Assembly: GCA_028023455.1 (NCBI GenBank)
Contig: JAQFVV010006203.1
Coordinates: 13,184,348-13,248,347 of the forward strand
Reading direction: 5' to 3'
Origin: Epiperipatus broadwayi
Lineage: Eukaryota > Onychophora > Udeonychophora > Euonychophora > Peripatidae
Length of the DNA stretch: 64,000 bases
In this document: one piece after another, positions 1-13,200 of the stretch
Layout of the letters: the number at the start of each line of letters is the position of its first letter
Numbering within the stretch: the stretch's first letter is position 1
Notes under the pieces: model-generated
Told to the model about the DNA's origin: nothing
The model's input: only the letters and a program-made list of their open reading frames with translations
The model's database searches: none
Program-made: the position numbers and the translations under genes

Positions 1-870
1 TTAAAATATTTTTTCAACTATTTTTGACAGTTCCTAATGTTTTCGTTTTGAATTTCAAAGTAAAAACTAATATTTTAGTATCATTTAATGTTATTTTGCC
101 GATTTTACTGTTATATTATCTTCAAAATTGTACTGAATAACCTTTCAATTTTTTTTACAATTAATAAATCATTTTGACAATTCCCAATATTTTCATTTTA
201 AATTTCAAAGTGAAAATGAATGTTTTAGTATCTTTTAACATTATTTTGCCGATTTTACCATCATACTATCTTGAAAACTATACTGAATAATCTTTTGAAT
301 TTTTTTACAATTAATAAATCAATAAGATTTAAATTTAAAGTTATAACAATGTGATAAAAACTTCCTTACAAGGCAATGATTGTTTGTTTCTTGTTATCTA
401 CATAAGAAAATATCTGGTGATGTTTTCATTTTGAATTTCAAAGTGAAAATGAATGTTTTAGTATCTTTTAATGTTTTTCTGCTGATTTTATCATTATATT
501 ATCTTGAAAATTATATTGAATAACCTTTCACATTTTTTTACAAGTAATATATCATTTTAACAGTTCTCAATGCTTTCATTTTGAATTTCAATGAAAAAGA
601 ATATTTTAGTAACTTTTTTAACATTATTTTGTTGATTTTACCATATTATTATCTTGAAAACTATACTGAATAATCTTTCAAATTTTTTTACAACTAATAA
701 ATCAATATGATTTAAATTTAAAGTTATAAGAATGTGATAAAATCTCCTTTACAAGGCACTGATTGTTTCTTCTGGCAATGAATTTGACAGTTCACGATAT
801 TATCATTTTGAATTTCAAAGTGAAAATGAATATTTTAGAATCTTTTTTACACATTTTTATTTTTTTTTCA
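1..870. repeat. Tandem satellite-like repeat, about 147-bp and 245-bp units
   Basis: A block with TTTTGAATTTCAAAGTGAAA, ATTTTAGTATC and TATACTGAATAA recurs with starts near 28, 175, 421, 553 and 785. A second module (AATTTAAAGTTATAA, then ACAAGGCA and TGATTGTTT) occurs near 325 and 710. The array probably continues left of the window. It directly abuts the Tigger transposase remnant and may be part of that element. Confidence 0.8.
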
Positions 871-979
871 GAAAATGCATGAAAATATTAATTATTTTAG
901 AAGAATGATTCCAATTTTAAGAGAAAAATTTAGATTTACACGAAAACAAATTAATAATAAAATTATAACATTCGGCATC

Positions 980-1560
980 AATTTACTACGTAATTGGTTA
1001 TTAACCTTAAAGTAAAGACAAAAAACTGTGATCTGATAATAATACCAACAAGGTATAACTTGTAAACTCCAACCATTTGATGTATCTGTTACCAAACCCT
1101 TAACAGATAGAATGACAACCCATTGTAAAATCAAGAAGATCATCATTTGACACCTTCTGGTAAAATAAAATGAGCTTCTTTGTCTTCTACAATAGCTTAG
1201 TGGTTTTTGCAGTCTTGGAAAGATATCCCTAAAAAAATTATCAAAAAATCTTCCATAAAATGTTGCACTGCTAACTATTTAAATGACACTACAGATGATG
1301 TAACCGGGTGGAACATAGAAGATGAGAATTCAAGTTCTGAAAGTGAAGATGTTGAAAATAAAAATATATCTGAGGAAGATTCCTAAAAATTAGGTGAGCT
1401 TATTGTATTTATATTAGTTTCTATTTAAGTAAATAACTTTTTTTTTAATTTTTCAATAAAATCATTTCTAAATTTTTTTTCCAATTTTTCAGGATTAAAA
1501 TCCTACTGCATCTTAGATTTGAAGGGCATCTTAGATTCGAAGTAATATGGTGTTACACAA
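980..1560 (+). mobile_element. Tigger/pogo-type DNA transposase, decayed 3' end
   Basis: Read in two frames with frameshift and stops: LQPFDVSVTKPLTDRM (from about 1068), then HHLTPSGKIK (1141), ASLSS, WFLQSWKDIPKKII, and an acidic tail DENSSSESEDVENKNISEED ending in a stop at 1384-1386. LQPLDVSVNKPFK plus TPSG and an acidic C-terminus are typical of DDE transposases of the pogo/Tigger group (POGK and Jerky relatives). Near 1510-1550 the duplicated CATCTTAGATT(T/C)GAAG followed by AATATGG resembles the TIR region of such elements. Inactive relic. The similarity is from memory of the family, not a search. Confidence 0.72.
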
Positions 1561-2049
1561 ATGAAACCATTAAGACACTACACTGCCATCTTGAGGCTAT
1601 ATGGGAAACGATGTTACAATTTTTTTTTTAATTATTAACTTCAATCATATATTTTAACTACTATATTCTGTATAATTGATAAGTTATAGAAAATGTATAA
1701 TCATTTTTCATACAATTTAAATCTGGTTACTAATAATTTTCATTTTTTCATCTATCTTATAAAAGTTTTTTTTCTCAAAAGTAAGTTGAGGATTACAAAG
1801 TGTTCAATGTTACATGGTAAAACAATTATTTACCAGGTTTATATAAAGTGCATATGCTCGATAACAATTATATCCATAAAAGAGTTATTATAATTTTGAT
1901 TAATGTGTATCTGTACATGGATAATAAACTCTTGACCCACAGCCAAGCCATGTCAAGACCATTATAGGTACCTCTTTCTCCCAATTAACAGTCCAAATGT
2001 GCAGGGATCTACCTGCCCAAAATTGAAAAGCCAACTAGGAAAAAACTAA

Positions 2050-2625
2050 CAAGTAATGAGCACAGATCTGCATTGCCCAAAACCAACCTATCAAGGGCAC
2101 AGCAGCCGACCAGAGCAAGAATGGTGCTGAGGCTTTGACCAGATACCCTCCCGGCAGGTTTTCCGGGTAGCGGCAATAAATTGTCAACAGCCTGCACCAA
2201 TAAACCAGGCACCTAACGACTGCCACCACCCCCGAGGAAGAAAAGGGGAGTGCAGACCCAGGCCTGCAAAATTATTGAAGCAAAAACGCCATCAAAGCTA
2301 CAAAATATATCAGTGGCCCAAAGCAGACCAACCACCTTACAAATGCTCTAAATTTTAAAGTTAACTAAGGAAACAAAAATAATGAGCTCAAATCAACATA
2401 GTCCTAATAAACAATCCATCAAGGCAGTGCAGCAGCCTCTCAGGGCAAAATTCAATGGAGGGCACTGATCTCACTCACCTGGCAGGTATCCCTGGGCTTG
2501 GCAGTGATGGCCGACTCCCCCCCCCCACAAATGAACCAAGCCCCTCATGCCCACCCCCACCACACATGAGGAAAAGAAGTGTAGACCCATGCCCACCAAT
2601 GCAACAGTGCTTTCATTGTAATCTG
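2050..2625. repeat. Two diverged tandem copies of a GC-richer ~240-bp repeat
   Basis: Copy 1 is about 2050-2275 and copy 2 about 2370-2625. Shared anchors are AATGAGC, (A/T)ATCAAGG, GCAGCAGCC versus GCAGCCGACC, CACCTGGCAGGTATCCC versus ACCCTCCCGGCAGG, ACCACCCCC versus CACCACACATGAGG, and the GAAAAG..GTG(C/T)AGACCCA end. The block is clearly richer in G+C than its surroundings. Short open frames over it on both strands look incidental. Family unknown. Confidence 0.6.
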
Positions 2626-3370
2626 GAATCAAGCCAGATTTACTTGCACACCATGAGTACACACCATTTGTCCATATCACATTGCACACTGAGATCAAGC
2701 TGAAAGTCTGTTTGTAATCATTACCAACCTCCTGTGTCTGCAAATGTTCACAATATCTGTTCAACCCACCCAACTATAAAGTCCTTCAGGGATTACTATG
2801 ATTCTTATTTGTTGATACTAATTGGATTCAGCTTCTTTGGATTGAATTCTGGGTCTTGATTAGTAGTCAAGAATTCAGTTGTATAATCTGAATGTTTGTT
2901 GTTAAACTTTGGAATAATCTCAATAATTGTTGAATTAAAAGAGGATGAATCATTTGTGGCTTCAATGTCTCTGTTTAGATCTAAAACATCATTTGGACAA
3001 ATTTTGCCTTTAAATCATTGTTTTGTAGCTCAGGAATCATTTCGTTGTAATTCTGTGTTGATTTTAATATTTTTTTATTTTTTATGGTCCCCCAATCACA
3101 CCGGAAGTGGGCTAATAACTTCTGCTGTGATCATTGGAGAAATTTTATTTTTGTGCAGGAAGATAACTTAAGTCCTAATCTATAATGTTTAATTGTAAAA
3201 TTGAGATTGAATTAAAATTCAAAATAATTTATTCACTCTGCACTGATTTGCTGTATTCGGCAACTTCCGGTTTGACAGACGATATCGTAATTTTATTCCT
3301 ATGAACAATTTAACACTGGGATTTCTTTTCTCCTTAGTTTTATGATTAATTTTTGTATCTATAATGTTCC

Positions 3371-3592
3371 TTAGGCTGTTTCTGTCTTCCCTGACTGGTT
3401 TTCAGCCGTGGAAACTTGTTTAACATTATTAATATCTGATGCAAGAATGAAGTTTTTAAAACTATCTTTGTTAGCATTTTTATTTTCAATATTTTCAATG
3501 AGATTTGACGTCCAAATGCTTACTCTTTTTATTCTATCAATAAGATTAGGATTTCTAGTGTCTCTATTCTTTTTAGAATAATTTGGTTTCAT
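3371..3592 (-). other. Unassigned 73-codon open frame
   Basis: Starts MKPNYSKKNRD, is Lys/Asn rich, and ends in a stop. It lies downstream of TPC exon m on the same strand, and NYSKKNRD resembles the NYSRKNQD after IIS6 of vertebrate TPC1. However, an in-frame stop directly precedes the ATG, no acceptor is evident, the end of S6 is missing and the rest is unlike a TPC tail. I treat it as probably non-coding or an old repeat, and note the resemblance. Confidence 0.15.
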
Positions 3593-4138
3593 TTAAAAGT
3601 ATTTTCCAAAGATTTATGTTACTCTAATGATTCTAAAAATTACTTAACCTAGCTTTTGCCTATTTCTAATGGCAGCTGTTTTCATAAAATGGAACGATAG
3701 ATAATTTCAATTATTCTTGAATGAAAACTGATTTAAAATTTCTTGTAAAGATGAAAAAACAATAAAACAGGCATTCACTTACATCTTGGTAAACTTTTCT
3801 TTTATGAATTTGAAACTAGACTATAACCTTGGTGAATAAAACTGAGAGCCTGTAACAGCGTGAACTGGAGTCCCAGGCTCCCTCTATCTTATAAAAGTTT
3901 TGACAGTGATTGCATAAGAGATGTGAAGAGAAACATTGATAAAAGAATATTTAAATAATCCACAGATAAAGTTTACTAAGGACCTAAGTCCAAATTTCAA
4001 TGGTCAATGTGTAGAAAAAATTTTTGGTAATGTTGTACTAATTTATTTCATTTTTTATGACCTTACTGTTTGGATAATCTTCATACAATTTTATTTTTAA
4101 TTTTAAAAATTAAAGAAAAATATATATATAATTATTAC

Positions 4139-4254
4139 CATAGCAACAATATAAAACACCATAAAGTAAATCCGACTCCAATTACTAACTGTAATAGCAT
4201 ATCCTTCCATAACAATGAACCAGTTATTGACAACAGTTAATTCAAACAGCAAAA
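4139..4254 (-). CDS. TPCN1: TPC1-like exon m: domain II pore helix, filter and start of IIS6
   Basis: 116 nt, acceptor GTTTTAG, donor GTAATA, ends in phase 0. It encodes [18 protein letters not shown], then [19 protein letters not shown] is the domain II selectivity filter and WSRxYF the family S6 entry. Reading through the donor gives a short hydrophobic stretch and a stop ([11 protein letters not shown]), so a downstream exon is expected; none was recognised before the window edge. Confidence 0.94.
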
Positions 4255-7200
4255 CTAAAATAAAAATAAATCAATTTATATAAATTTGTTAAATAAATAG
4301 TAAGCATAAAATAAGTATAACAAAATAGAATTGCATAAATAATTTTTATATAATTTTTTCTGTCCAATCAATGCTTCGGAGTAGATCCAAACTCATGTTA
4401 CAGTTCATTGCTAATTTTAATAACACAAACCTATTTTTATTTCTATTCTTGACAGTCAAATCTATTACCGTAAACATCCTAAAATAGTTCTCTTCAATCT
4501 ATTCAAAAGCAACCTATTGTAACCAGAGTAATCAATGGATAGCAAGTAGTGATACAGTGATATAAAATCCACATTCTCAATAAGTGGCTTCTGGTTTTCA
4601 CCTTCATCAGTAACAACTTAGAATTCAAAACTTATGCATTTATCAATCTAGTAACCACTTTCTATTCCTATATATATTATTCAATCTAATAGTTCAAAAT
4701 TTTAAAAAAAATTAAGATTTTGGATCCAAGTTAAATCATTTGCATAATTGTATAGATCTGACATTACATTAAGTTTCATTAGATTTTAGAAACTTCATAT
4801 TTATTCCAACAGTATAATCTGTCCTCATACTGGATTTATATAAAAATGCAAATGAGTTGGCAAGAGTTCAAATCTCAGGATTTCTTTGAATATTGGACTA
4901 ATAGCTTGAATAGTGGTGGCATCTTCTTTAAATTCTAACTTATCTTGATGAAGGCAAATCAAAGAAGTCTGCAAATGTGGATATTATAACAATAAACCAC
5001 CTAATATCCATTCATTAAATAACCTTAAAGTACATAACTTTAGTGTAGAATAAAGAGAAATGTTCTTTGAAGCAATGAGCAAATTGAAAAAGTCACATTT
5101 ATGTTGATGTGAAGGGGATTTTTTTTACTATAAATGCAATAGTATTTATCTGACAGTCTTGAATTTGTAATATTCCTGGATAGGCAATTTTTCAGGATTA
5201 AGAGAGCATATAGTATTAATTCAGCATAGACCTCTTAATACCTCATTACAAACTTCCCATATTGTTGAAATGCTCTTACTCTGCTAAAATCATAAATAAA
5301 TGACTATTAACATCCACAATATGAAATATATATTTACAACTGCATTATTTTTAATATTAAATTTATTTTAGATAACAAAAAAATTAAATATTCACATCTT
5401 TATATATCACTAATCAAAAAATAAACAAATTATTCCCATTATTTTAATAAAAGTTATATCTTAGGCTGCAAAAAGGAGATTGTTGTTCAATTGAAAGGAT
5501 ATCATTTGATTGCTCTTTGAGGCCTTAAAGAAAGCAAATAAGGCAAATTCCTAATATCCACTTTACATATTATTCTCACTGCAGTTATTATTACTATGTG
5601 ATTATTCATGTATTAAACAAACATGGATGGGCAGCTTTCCAACACTTATCAGCCCGAGTTTATTTGCATTTTACCTTCAAGTTTAAAATCAAAAAACACT
5701 ATGATCTTTCTTTTTAGTTGCCCAATAGTTCTTAAAAAAATATTAAGTTTCCTTGAAAAAAAATGGAATGTGTGTGTATCTCTTCTTTCTTTTTTTTAAT
5801 ATTATAATCATGACAGGCAAAATTCAATTATGGATCTTATTCTTAGGAGGCTATAAAGTCATCATCAAAGCAGTAGTTGGAGGCCAAAAATGGAAGGTGC
5901 TAAGAATCCTTAATTCTGGATCCAGCATTGCACACCAATTTCAACGGGAAAAAAATTGACAAATTGGAAGAAGGACTGTCCAATATTGAATGGGGCATTA
6001 TTGGAATTTGTAAATTAAAAAAAAAAAAAAGGTAAAGAGACAATTGATTTAAAATAAACATGTACTTTAGTATAAAGCAGAAGTAGAGTAGGGTTTTTTA
6101 ATAAATAAAAAGTGGAAGAAAAATATGGTGGTATATCAGACAATGTGGTAAGATTAAGTTATTCAACTTAATAAAAGATATCAAATGCAGATAATTCACA
6201 TTTACGCTTTAACAAGTTCTCGTGATGAAGAAATAAAAATTTTTATATGGATGTACTTTTAAGCAAACCAAACATTATTTTAAAATTATCATGGGCGATT
6301 TTAATGTTAAAAATGATAAACAATTGAAAGATGAAAGTGCTGTGGATAAATTTGGTTGCAGTGATAGAAATAAAAGAGAACACAGACTTGTAGAATTTGC
6401 AGAAAAAATTATATATTATGAATTCTTTTTTTTTTAAAAAAAAAAAAAAAATGCTGCATGGAATTGGACATGGAAACATTCAAATGAAAGTCCAGGAAAT
6501 TTGAATTATATTTCAACTAACAGAAAATACGTATTTCAATATTGTAGTATTCTTAAGAGATTCAGCAAAGAAAGTGATCATCAATTAGTGAGATATAAGA
6601 TATGTGTTAATGCAAAACTAAAGAGATGAAAACTAATAAACATCACATGATCACTATTTCCTATGCTTGCTTATAACTGTTATTAAAACAATACGAATAG
6701 AGAGTTTTGTCTGTTTTAATAACAGAGATGAAAGCTATTAAGAAAGTAATAGTTGATATTCAAATTTTAAAAAAACTCCACTGAATTTAGATTAAAACTT
6801 ATATTTTAAAATATTAACAGATTTTGAAGATGGTTCACATTTGACTAAAGTCAATAAGAAGATAACAGATACTCTATCAAGAACAGCAAGAAAAATAACT
6901 GTTAAAAAAAAAAAAATTGCAATTTATCAATGTTTTTCCTAGTGAGACAAAAGAATAAATTTTTAAGTATGAAATTTTTTTTTAAATGATCCATTAAAAA
7001 GAATTCAATAACTTGAGTTTTGTAAAATGATATGAATAGAGTTAATAATGATATATTCTGAAATGGCAAGAAAAGCTATAAAAGAAAAGAAAAGTATAAA
7101 ACATCTTCGTACTGGAATGGCAGTTATTTTGCAATAAGACAAGATGGAACTACTATTAAAAAGAGAGATGATATCATGAAATATGTAGAAGAATTTTATA

Positions 7201-10200
7201 AAGAATTATTATCTTCTGAATTACCAGGTATTTTAAATAAAAAGGTGAGAGAAGCAATTAAATCTATGAAGATGGCAAAAACTCCATGAAATGATGGAAT
7301 TATTGATATTTTAAAAAAAACAGCTGAAGAATAGAAAAATTGTTGGCTAAGTTAAATGCCTAAATAATAAATATATATCAACTGATTGGAAAAATGCAAT
7401 ATTGCTATTTAAAAACAGTGATAAAGAAGATATCACAGATTACAGATTTATCAATCTTCTATTAGTTTTATACAAAATCTTTACCAAAATAATTACAATT
7501 CATTTACGATGAATTTTAGATTCTAACCAACCAAAAGAACAAATTGGATTTTAAAATGATTTTAGCACAACGGATCACATCGAAATGTTGGAGAAATTAT
7601 AGAACAGTCTAATGATTATAATCTGTCCATTATTCTTTGGATTTGTACATAATGAAAACACATTTGATTCTATAAATATTTGCACAGTGATTAAAACTTT
7701 ATATTATCAAGATATAGATTAGGATATTGTCATATTTATCAAAATGTAGTAGCAATGATTACACTACATGGAGATATTAAGAACATTTTCAGTGAGAAGA
7801 GTGTATAGCAGGGCTATTCCATATCTTCAAAATTTTTAATAACAGTATTACAAAAATTATTTGGAAATTAAAAGTAAATGAGGAACATTCTGCAGATAAT
7901 TTGTAAATAATGCTTCATAAGTTGGAAAATGTTGCAAGAGTTATTAAATGAAAGTAAAAATGTAGGACTTAAGATAAATGTTAAAAAGATTAATTAGTTC
8001 AGTAAATTTTCTTAGAAGAAAAAGATAAAGATTGACAATTAATAATTAAAAGATATTAACAATTACAAATACCTAATGGATAAAAATAACAGAGAATTAA
8101 ACTTGTAGTATTTTGATAGACATAACTTAATATTAAAATAAAATATACCTATGTATTTGAAAAGAAAGATTTTTTTTACCAATTCCTATTTATGGGTTTG
8201 AAACTTATTCACTTAACACAAGAGCAATATAATGATACCAGATTATTCAATGAATTATGGAAGAGATATACATTACCAGTAAAAAAAAAAAAAAACTATA
8301 TACTTGCATGAGAGAACAAACAGATATCACTGATATCATCAAAAAAATTAAAAGACTGAAATGGAGCTGGGCTGGATATATTGCTAAAAGAGCTGGAGAT
8401 ATAATTTGGATCCCAAGAGAAGATAAAAGACTTAGAAAGTGATGGATGGATGGATAAATAAGGAAGTTGACTGGTGTATCATAGAGAGAAAAGCTAGGAA
8501 TTGAATAAATTGGATTAAACTTGGAGAGACCATCCTGCAATGGACTGATATTGTTAAAAATGATGATGATATTTACATCTTAGAAGTACTGTAACTATTA
8601 ATTGTAATCCTTTATAAAACATTTTTACTTGTAGTAATTGGAAAAAAAAAAAATTACCAATTAATTTTATTTTTATTTTTTGTGAAAAATCCAGATCAGT
8701 TTTTTGATGATTTGTTTTTCCCTCTCTTTTTTCATTTCCATTGAGTGTTAAGATTTACCAATTAGATTTAATCTTCAATATGATACATGAATACTAGAAA
8801 AGATAGATTTATCTTCAAACCAGAAATCTTTTATTCAGTCATCTCTCATTTTACCATTGCACTAAATTATCAGAGCAAATACAAATGTTTAGTTGCTCAG
8901 GAGGTCATGAGGTGTTTGAGAATTAGAAGTGACAGACTGAGTTTTGAAACCATGAGCTCTTGAAACTATCACTTTACCAATGCAATAAAGTGCACCAATC
9001 AATGTTATCCCTAGACTATTAGTAGTATTAATCAAATGGCATTATTGCTTGGGAGTTCTTAAGAAGTTCAAGAGCTGGTAATGCCAGAACTGGAATCGAT
9101 CCAAGAACATTATTCTCAAGAGTCTGACACCCTATTTACTATGGTTCAAATTATTTTAAATTAGTCTACATTTAATCAAATTGTGCCCATCATTGTCTTA
9201 CTTTTATTAAATTTTCATTTAAGTTTCATCAAGATCATCTAAAAGTGCAGAACTTTTACAATGATATCTGAAATGAGGGTTTGAATAAATAGGACTCACT
9301 GTAATATATTCATTTATTTAACTAAAAATATACAATCAATGACAAATATTGAGAATTAACTAATGATAGAAATTAATGAAAATTAAATTGATTGCCACAA
9401 AATGTGCTATGAATTACAACTATCAATGAAGACCTCAAAAAATAGAATATACAAACTTTTATATATTGATAAGTCATAATTTAATAGAATATGATCAGCT
9501 GATTTATTTAAAAATAACATGCACTTCATCATGATAAATTTAAGATATTAATAATAGTCAATAATTTGGCAGGTCACATGTTATTTGAAAATCAAAATAA
9601 AAGATTTAGCAAGCAGTTTCAGTCAAGTGACCAAAATATTTTTTTTTTTACTTTTCTCATCCAATATTTTATCTAGGAATCTTTAATTATTAACTTTTCA
9701 CATAACAATAAACTACTAGTAAATGTTATAATATATCTCCTACAATGTGCCTTAATTTTACCAGGTCTTCTCTTTTTTTTTTAAATTAATAACCAATATT
9801 AAATTTCAACTTAAACTGATGGACTTATTGTCCTAACAATTCATATAAAATGCATCCAGTCTAATGTAATTTCAACAAATCAATGTCAAAAACAGTCTTA
9901 TTATTTTAATCATTTACTAGTTTATCCATAGGCAAATGCAGTTCTATGAATATAAAATTATAGCTGTTTAACTCTTGGTCACAAGTAATGGTGACATTTA
10001 TTTACTAGCAATGGATTTACTACTATTATTTTATGTTTTTTAGATAGTTTGATCATTAACGAACTAACAAAGATATTAACATCACGTGATCACCATTTCT
10101 TATGCTTGCTTAAAATCATTATTCAAACAGGCAAAACTCTCCATACAGTATTGGTGCAGTGCTCTCAGATCCAAGGCTCCTCACTGACAAAGGCCACAAG

Positions 10201-13200
10201 CCAGAAACTTGTCTGGGGATATTGGATGAGTAGGCACAAGATGGGAATTTTATGCACAAGCCTTCTGGCATCCATTGATTACTCTGGCTTGCACTGAGTG
10301 GCAATACTGTATGGAGAGTTTTCCCTGTTTAAATAACAGTTATAAGCAAGCATAAGAAATGGTGATCATGTGATGTTTATTGACTTAAAAACCAATCCTG
10401 CCTAATAGGATAGTGGTGGCTATGGTTATTAAAAGAACCAAAGACATCAAAATATATAGGTGCTGAACTGAGTTCAGACCTATATGACTATATAAGCTGA
10501 TGAGCTTGGATTAAAAATATTATTGTGTTTTCAATTTAAGACTCATAGTTTTATAGTTAAGTAGAGATAAAAGGTGGCTGCTGGAGGGTTACATTAGATC
10601 CTAAGAACTAGGTGCAGTGCTCTCAGATCCAAGGCTCCTCACTGACGAACGCCACAATCCAGAAACTACTTTGGGGATATTGGATGAGTAGGCACTAGAT
10701 GGGGATTTTATGCACAAGCCTTCAGGCATCCATTGATTACTCTGGCTTGCACTGAGTGGCAATACTGTATGGAGAGATTTTTCCTGTTTGAATAATAAAG
10801 ATATTATTGTGTATTTGCAAATATATTATGTAGATTCTAACAAAATGAGTAACACAGGAAATTAATAATAAACAAAATTTAATAATGACAAAATTAACAA
10901 TAAGGAATTATTAAGGGTAACTAAAATGCATTTGGCACCGAACTTCACAACAAAGTATTATTAACAGCAATATTGATCACTCTGCACTCAAACAAATAAA
11001 AACCCTATTTATATATATATATACATTACTATTGGATCAAACTCTGACCCCACAGTCTATCAGTCAAATCTGGCTGTGTACAAATTTAACAAGTGAGTAT
11101 ACTCACAATTTGTTTTGTGTTTCCTCCTATTAGAGAGCCTATCAGGCATAAAAAACAACAAAATAAGATCTGTACGATCTGCTTTAGTCCTTAGCCAGTT
11201 GTGGGTACCTTCAGAGGCATGGTCTCTGGGATTGCTGCCCTCAGTGCATGAACCACCCATTGCTTCCTGGATAGCTTCTCACTGGCTTCTTTTAGCTATG
11301 TTCTAAATTCAGTCAGCTCTTAAATAGCCAGTACTAATAGTTCACTGTTAACAAACTTTGTAATGAATACGCAAGCAAATCTGCAAAAGCCAAAAAAAAA
11401 TATTGCACTTTTCTGTACATGCTATTTATATATCTCGCTGATTTCTCTTGGGCATTCTGATTTTAATCCTTGATTGCTATCTTATTTCCTCAGATACCAA
11501 TTAGTCTGTTTTCTTCTCTAGTATTTTTAATATCTTTTTCAAGTTAGATTGTGTTATGCAAATAATTCTTATTAGTAAATCTCTTATCATTTATCAAGCA
11601 GAATTTATTATTATTTGTTTTATGCAACTAATTTCTATTATTTATTTTAAGCAATTATTTCTTATCATTTATATTAAATTCGTTTAATTTTCTTTCAATA
11701 ACATGGCAATTAATTTTACTCTCATTCGCCTTAACTTTATCTGTTTGCCATCTATTAAATATATTTCTCTAAATATATTTTCTTTGTCTTATCTCTTTTC
11801 TTTTTCTGGAGTAATGAATATGCTGTTTACTTCCATAATTATTGGGTTTAAATTTAAATATTAGTACGAAACATACCAGATATCATTGTTGGATTTATTT
11901 GCTTTTAAGATGGTTTTAATTTTACTTTTAGCCAAATTTTTGGAATAGTTTCTGAATAAGTAATTTCACCATTAATAATGTTGCTAAATAGTTTTACCAA
12001 TTGTATTTTAGCTTTAGGTATTGAATCTTTTAGAAACACTTGAAGTATCATATCTGCACCTAAAATCTTTTCTAGTTTAAGACTGTCAAAGGCAAACTAA
12101 AGTTTATCAAATGTATTACTTTTATTAGATTTATATTAAAAGAAGCCTGCAGTTCTGTTCAAATGATGTTTTTTCTTTCTATCAATATTGGATTTAAAAA
12201 ATATTGGCAAGCTGATTAGCAGTGGCAGTAGTAGTTTCTTTACAAGTGCCTTTACAATCATCAAGCTTATGTAGAGATAGTGTCTTTTTAAGTTTGATAT
12301 CTCTGTAAAACAAATAATGATTATAAAAAGTTTTGATTATTTTATTCTAATGTGGAATGAATTGCTTTCAATATTCTTGAAGTATGGATCCTTTGACAAC
12401 TTTTGTAATAAGTTTAAACTAAATGATGATGTGAATATATAGCATTAACAGAAGCTAGAAACATTTCTCAATTTACAATGCTTGTAAATCAAATGTGTGT
12501 ATTGCAAGATATTAAACATTAGTTGTTATGGCAATGATAAGTATGAATGGGTAAAATGTGAAAAAAATACATATTTACACATAGTGCTTAAGAAAAGTAT
12601 GTAAGACCATATTGTAAATCACATGATTTTTTAGAAAAAATAATTCCCTATTATTAAGCAAGTAAAATAAAAGAATATTAATATTTTTACTACTTTTAAA
12701 ATATAAATATAATGGTGAGTAACTATTGTACACAGTCTTTCATTCTGAAGAAATACTTTCGGTAACCATCATTAACTCAAATCCCAGGATTCCCGAATTT
12801 TAATGCTAGTGGCTTGTCTATTAATTATATTCATTTTATTTCTAGTTATGAAAATTGCCTCCATAATTTTTTTTTTACAGTTTCTCTCTTCATGAAGAAA
12901 CTAAACTTAAATTTATATTTACATGTAATTTCATGATCTAAGAAAACTGAAGCAATCATTAAATCATTATTATTTTTACTTTTTACACACTTGTATAACA
13001 ATTGATGCTCCTCTTTAACCTTTTCTTTATATTGCATCTCGATTCACCTACATGTTATCATATATAGGTAAATCGAGGTGCAGTATAGAGAAAAGATTAA
13101 AGAAGCATCAATTGTTATACAAGCACGCAAGAAGTAAAAATAATAATGATTTAATGACTGCTTCAGTTTTCTTGAATCATGAAAGGACATATAAATATAA

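Larger units (their letters stand above)
1..4138. other. TPC intron after exon m (partial)
   Basis: Holds the tandem array, the Tigger relic, the GC-richer duplicate and an unassigned frame, all listed separately. Position 1560-2010 and 2800-4130 show only AT-rich sequence and short TA runs. No exon for the end of IIS6 or the C-terminal tail was recognised. Confidence 0.6.

Noticed and set aside
892-1146. 84-codon minus-strand open frame with hydrophobic stretches
   Set aside because: It is antisense to the Tigger transposase remnant, which has recognisable motifs on the plus strand.
2455-2773. Overlapping open frames on both strands, proline-rich and glycine-rich
   Set aside because: They lie in the duplicated GC-rich repeat, and the other copy does not keep the frame.
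3371-3592. Possible TPC C-terminal exon (NYSKKNRD)
   Set aside because: No acceptor, an in-frame stop just before the Met, no S6 end, and no further similarity. Kept only as a weak entry.
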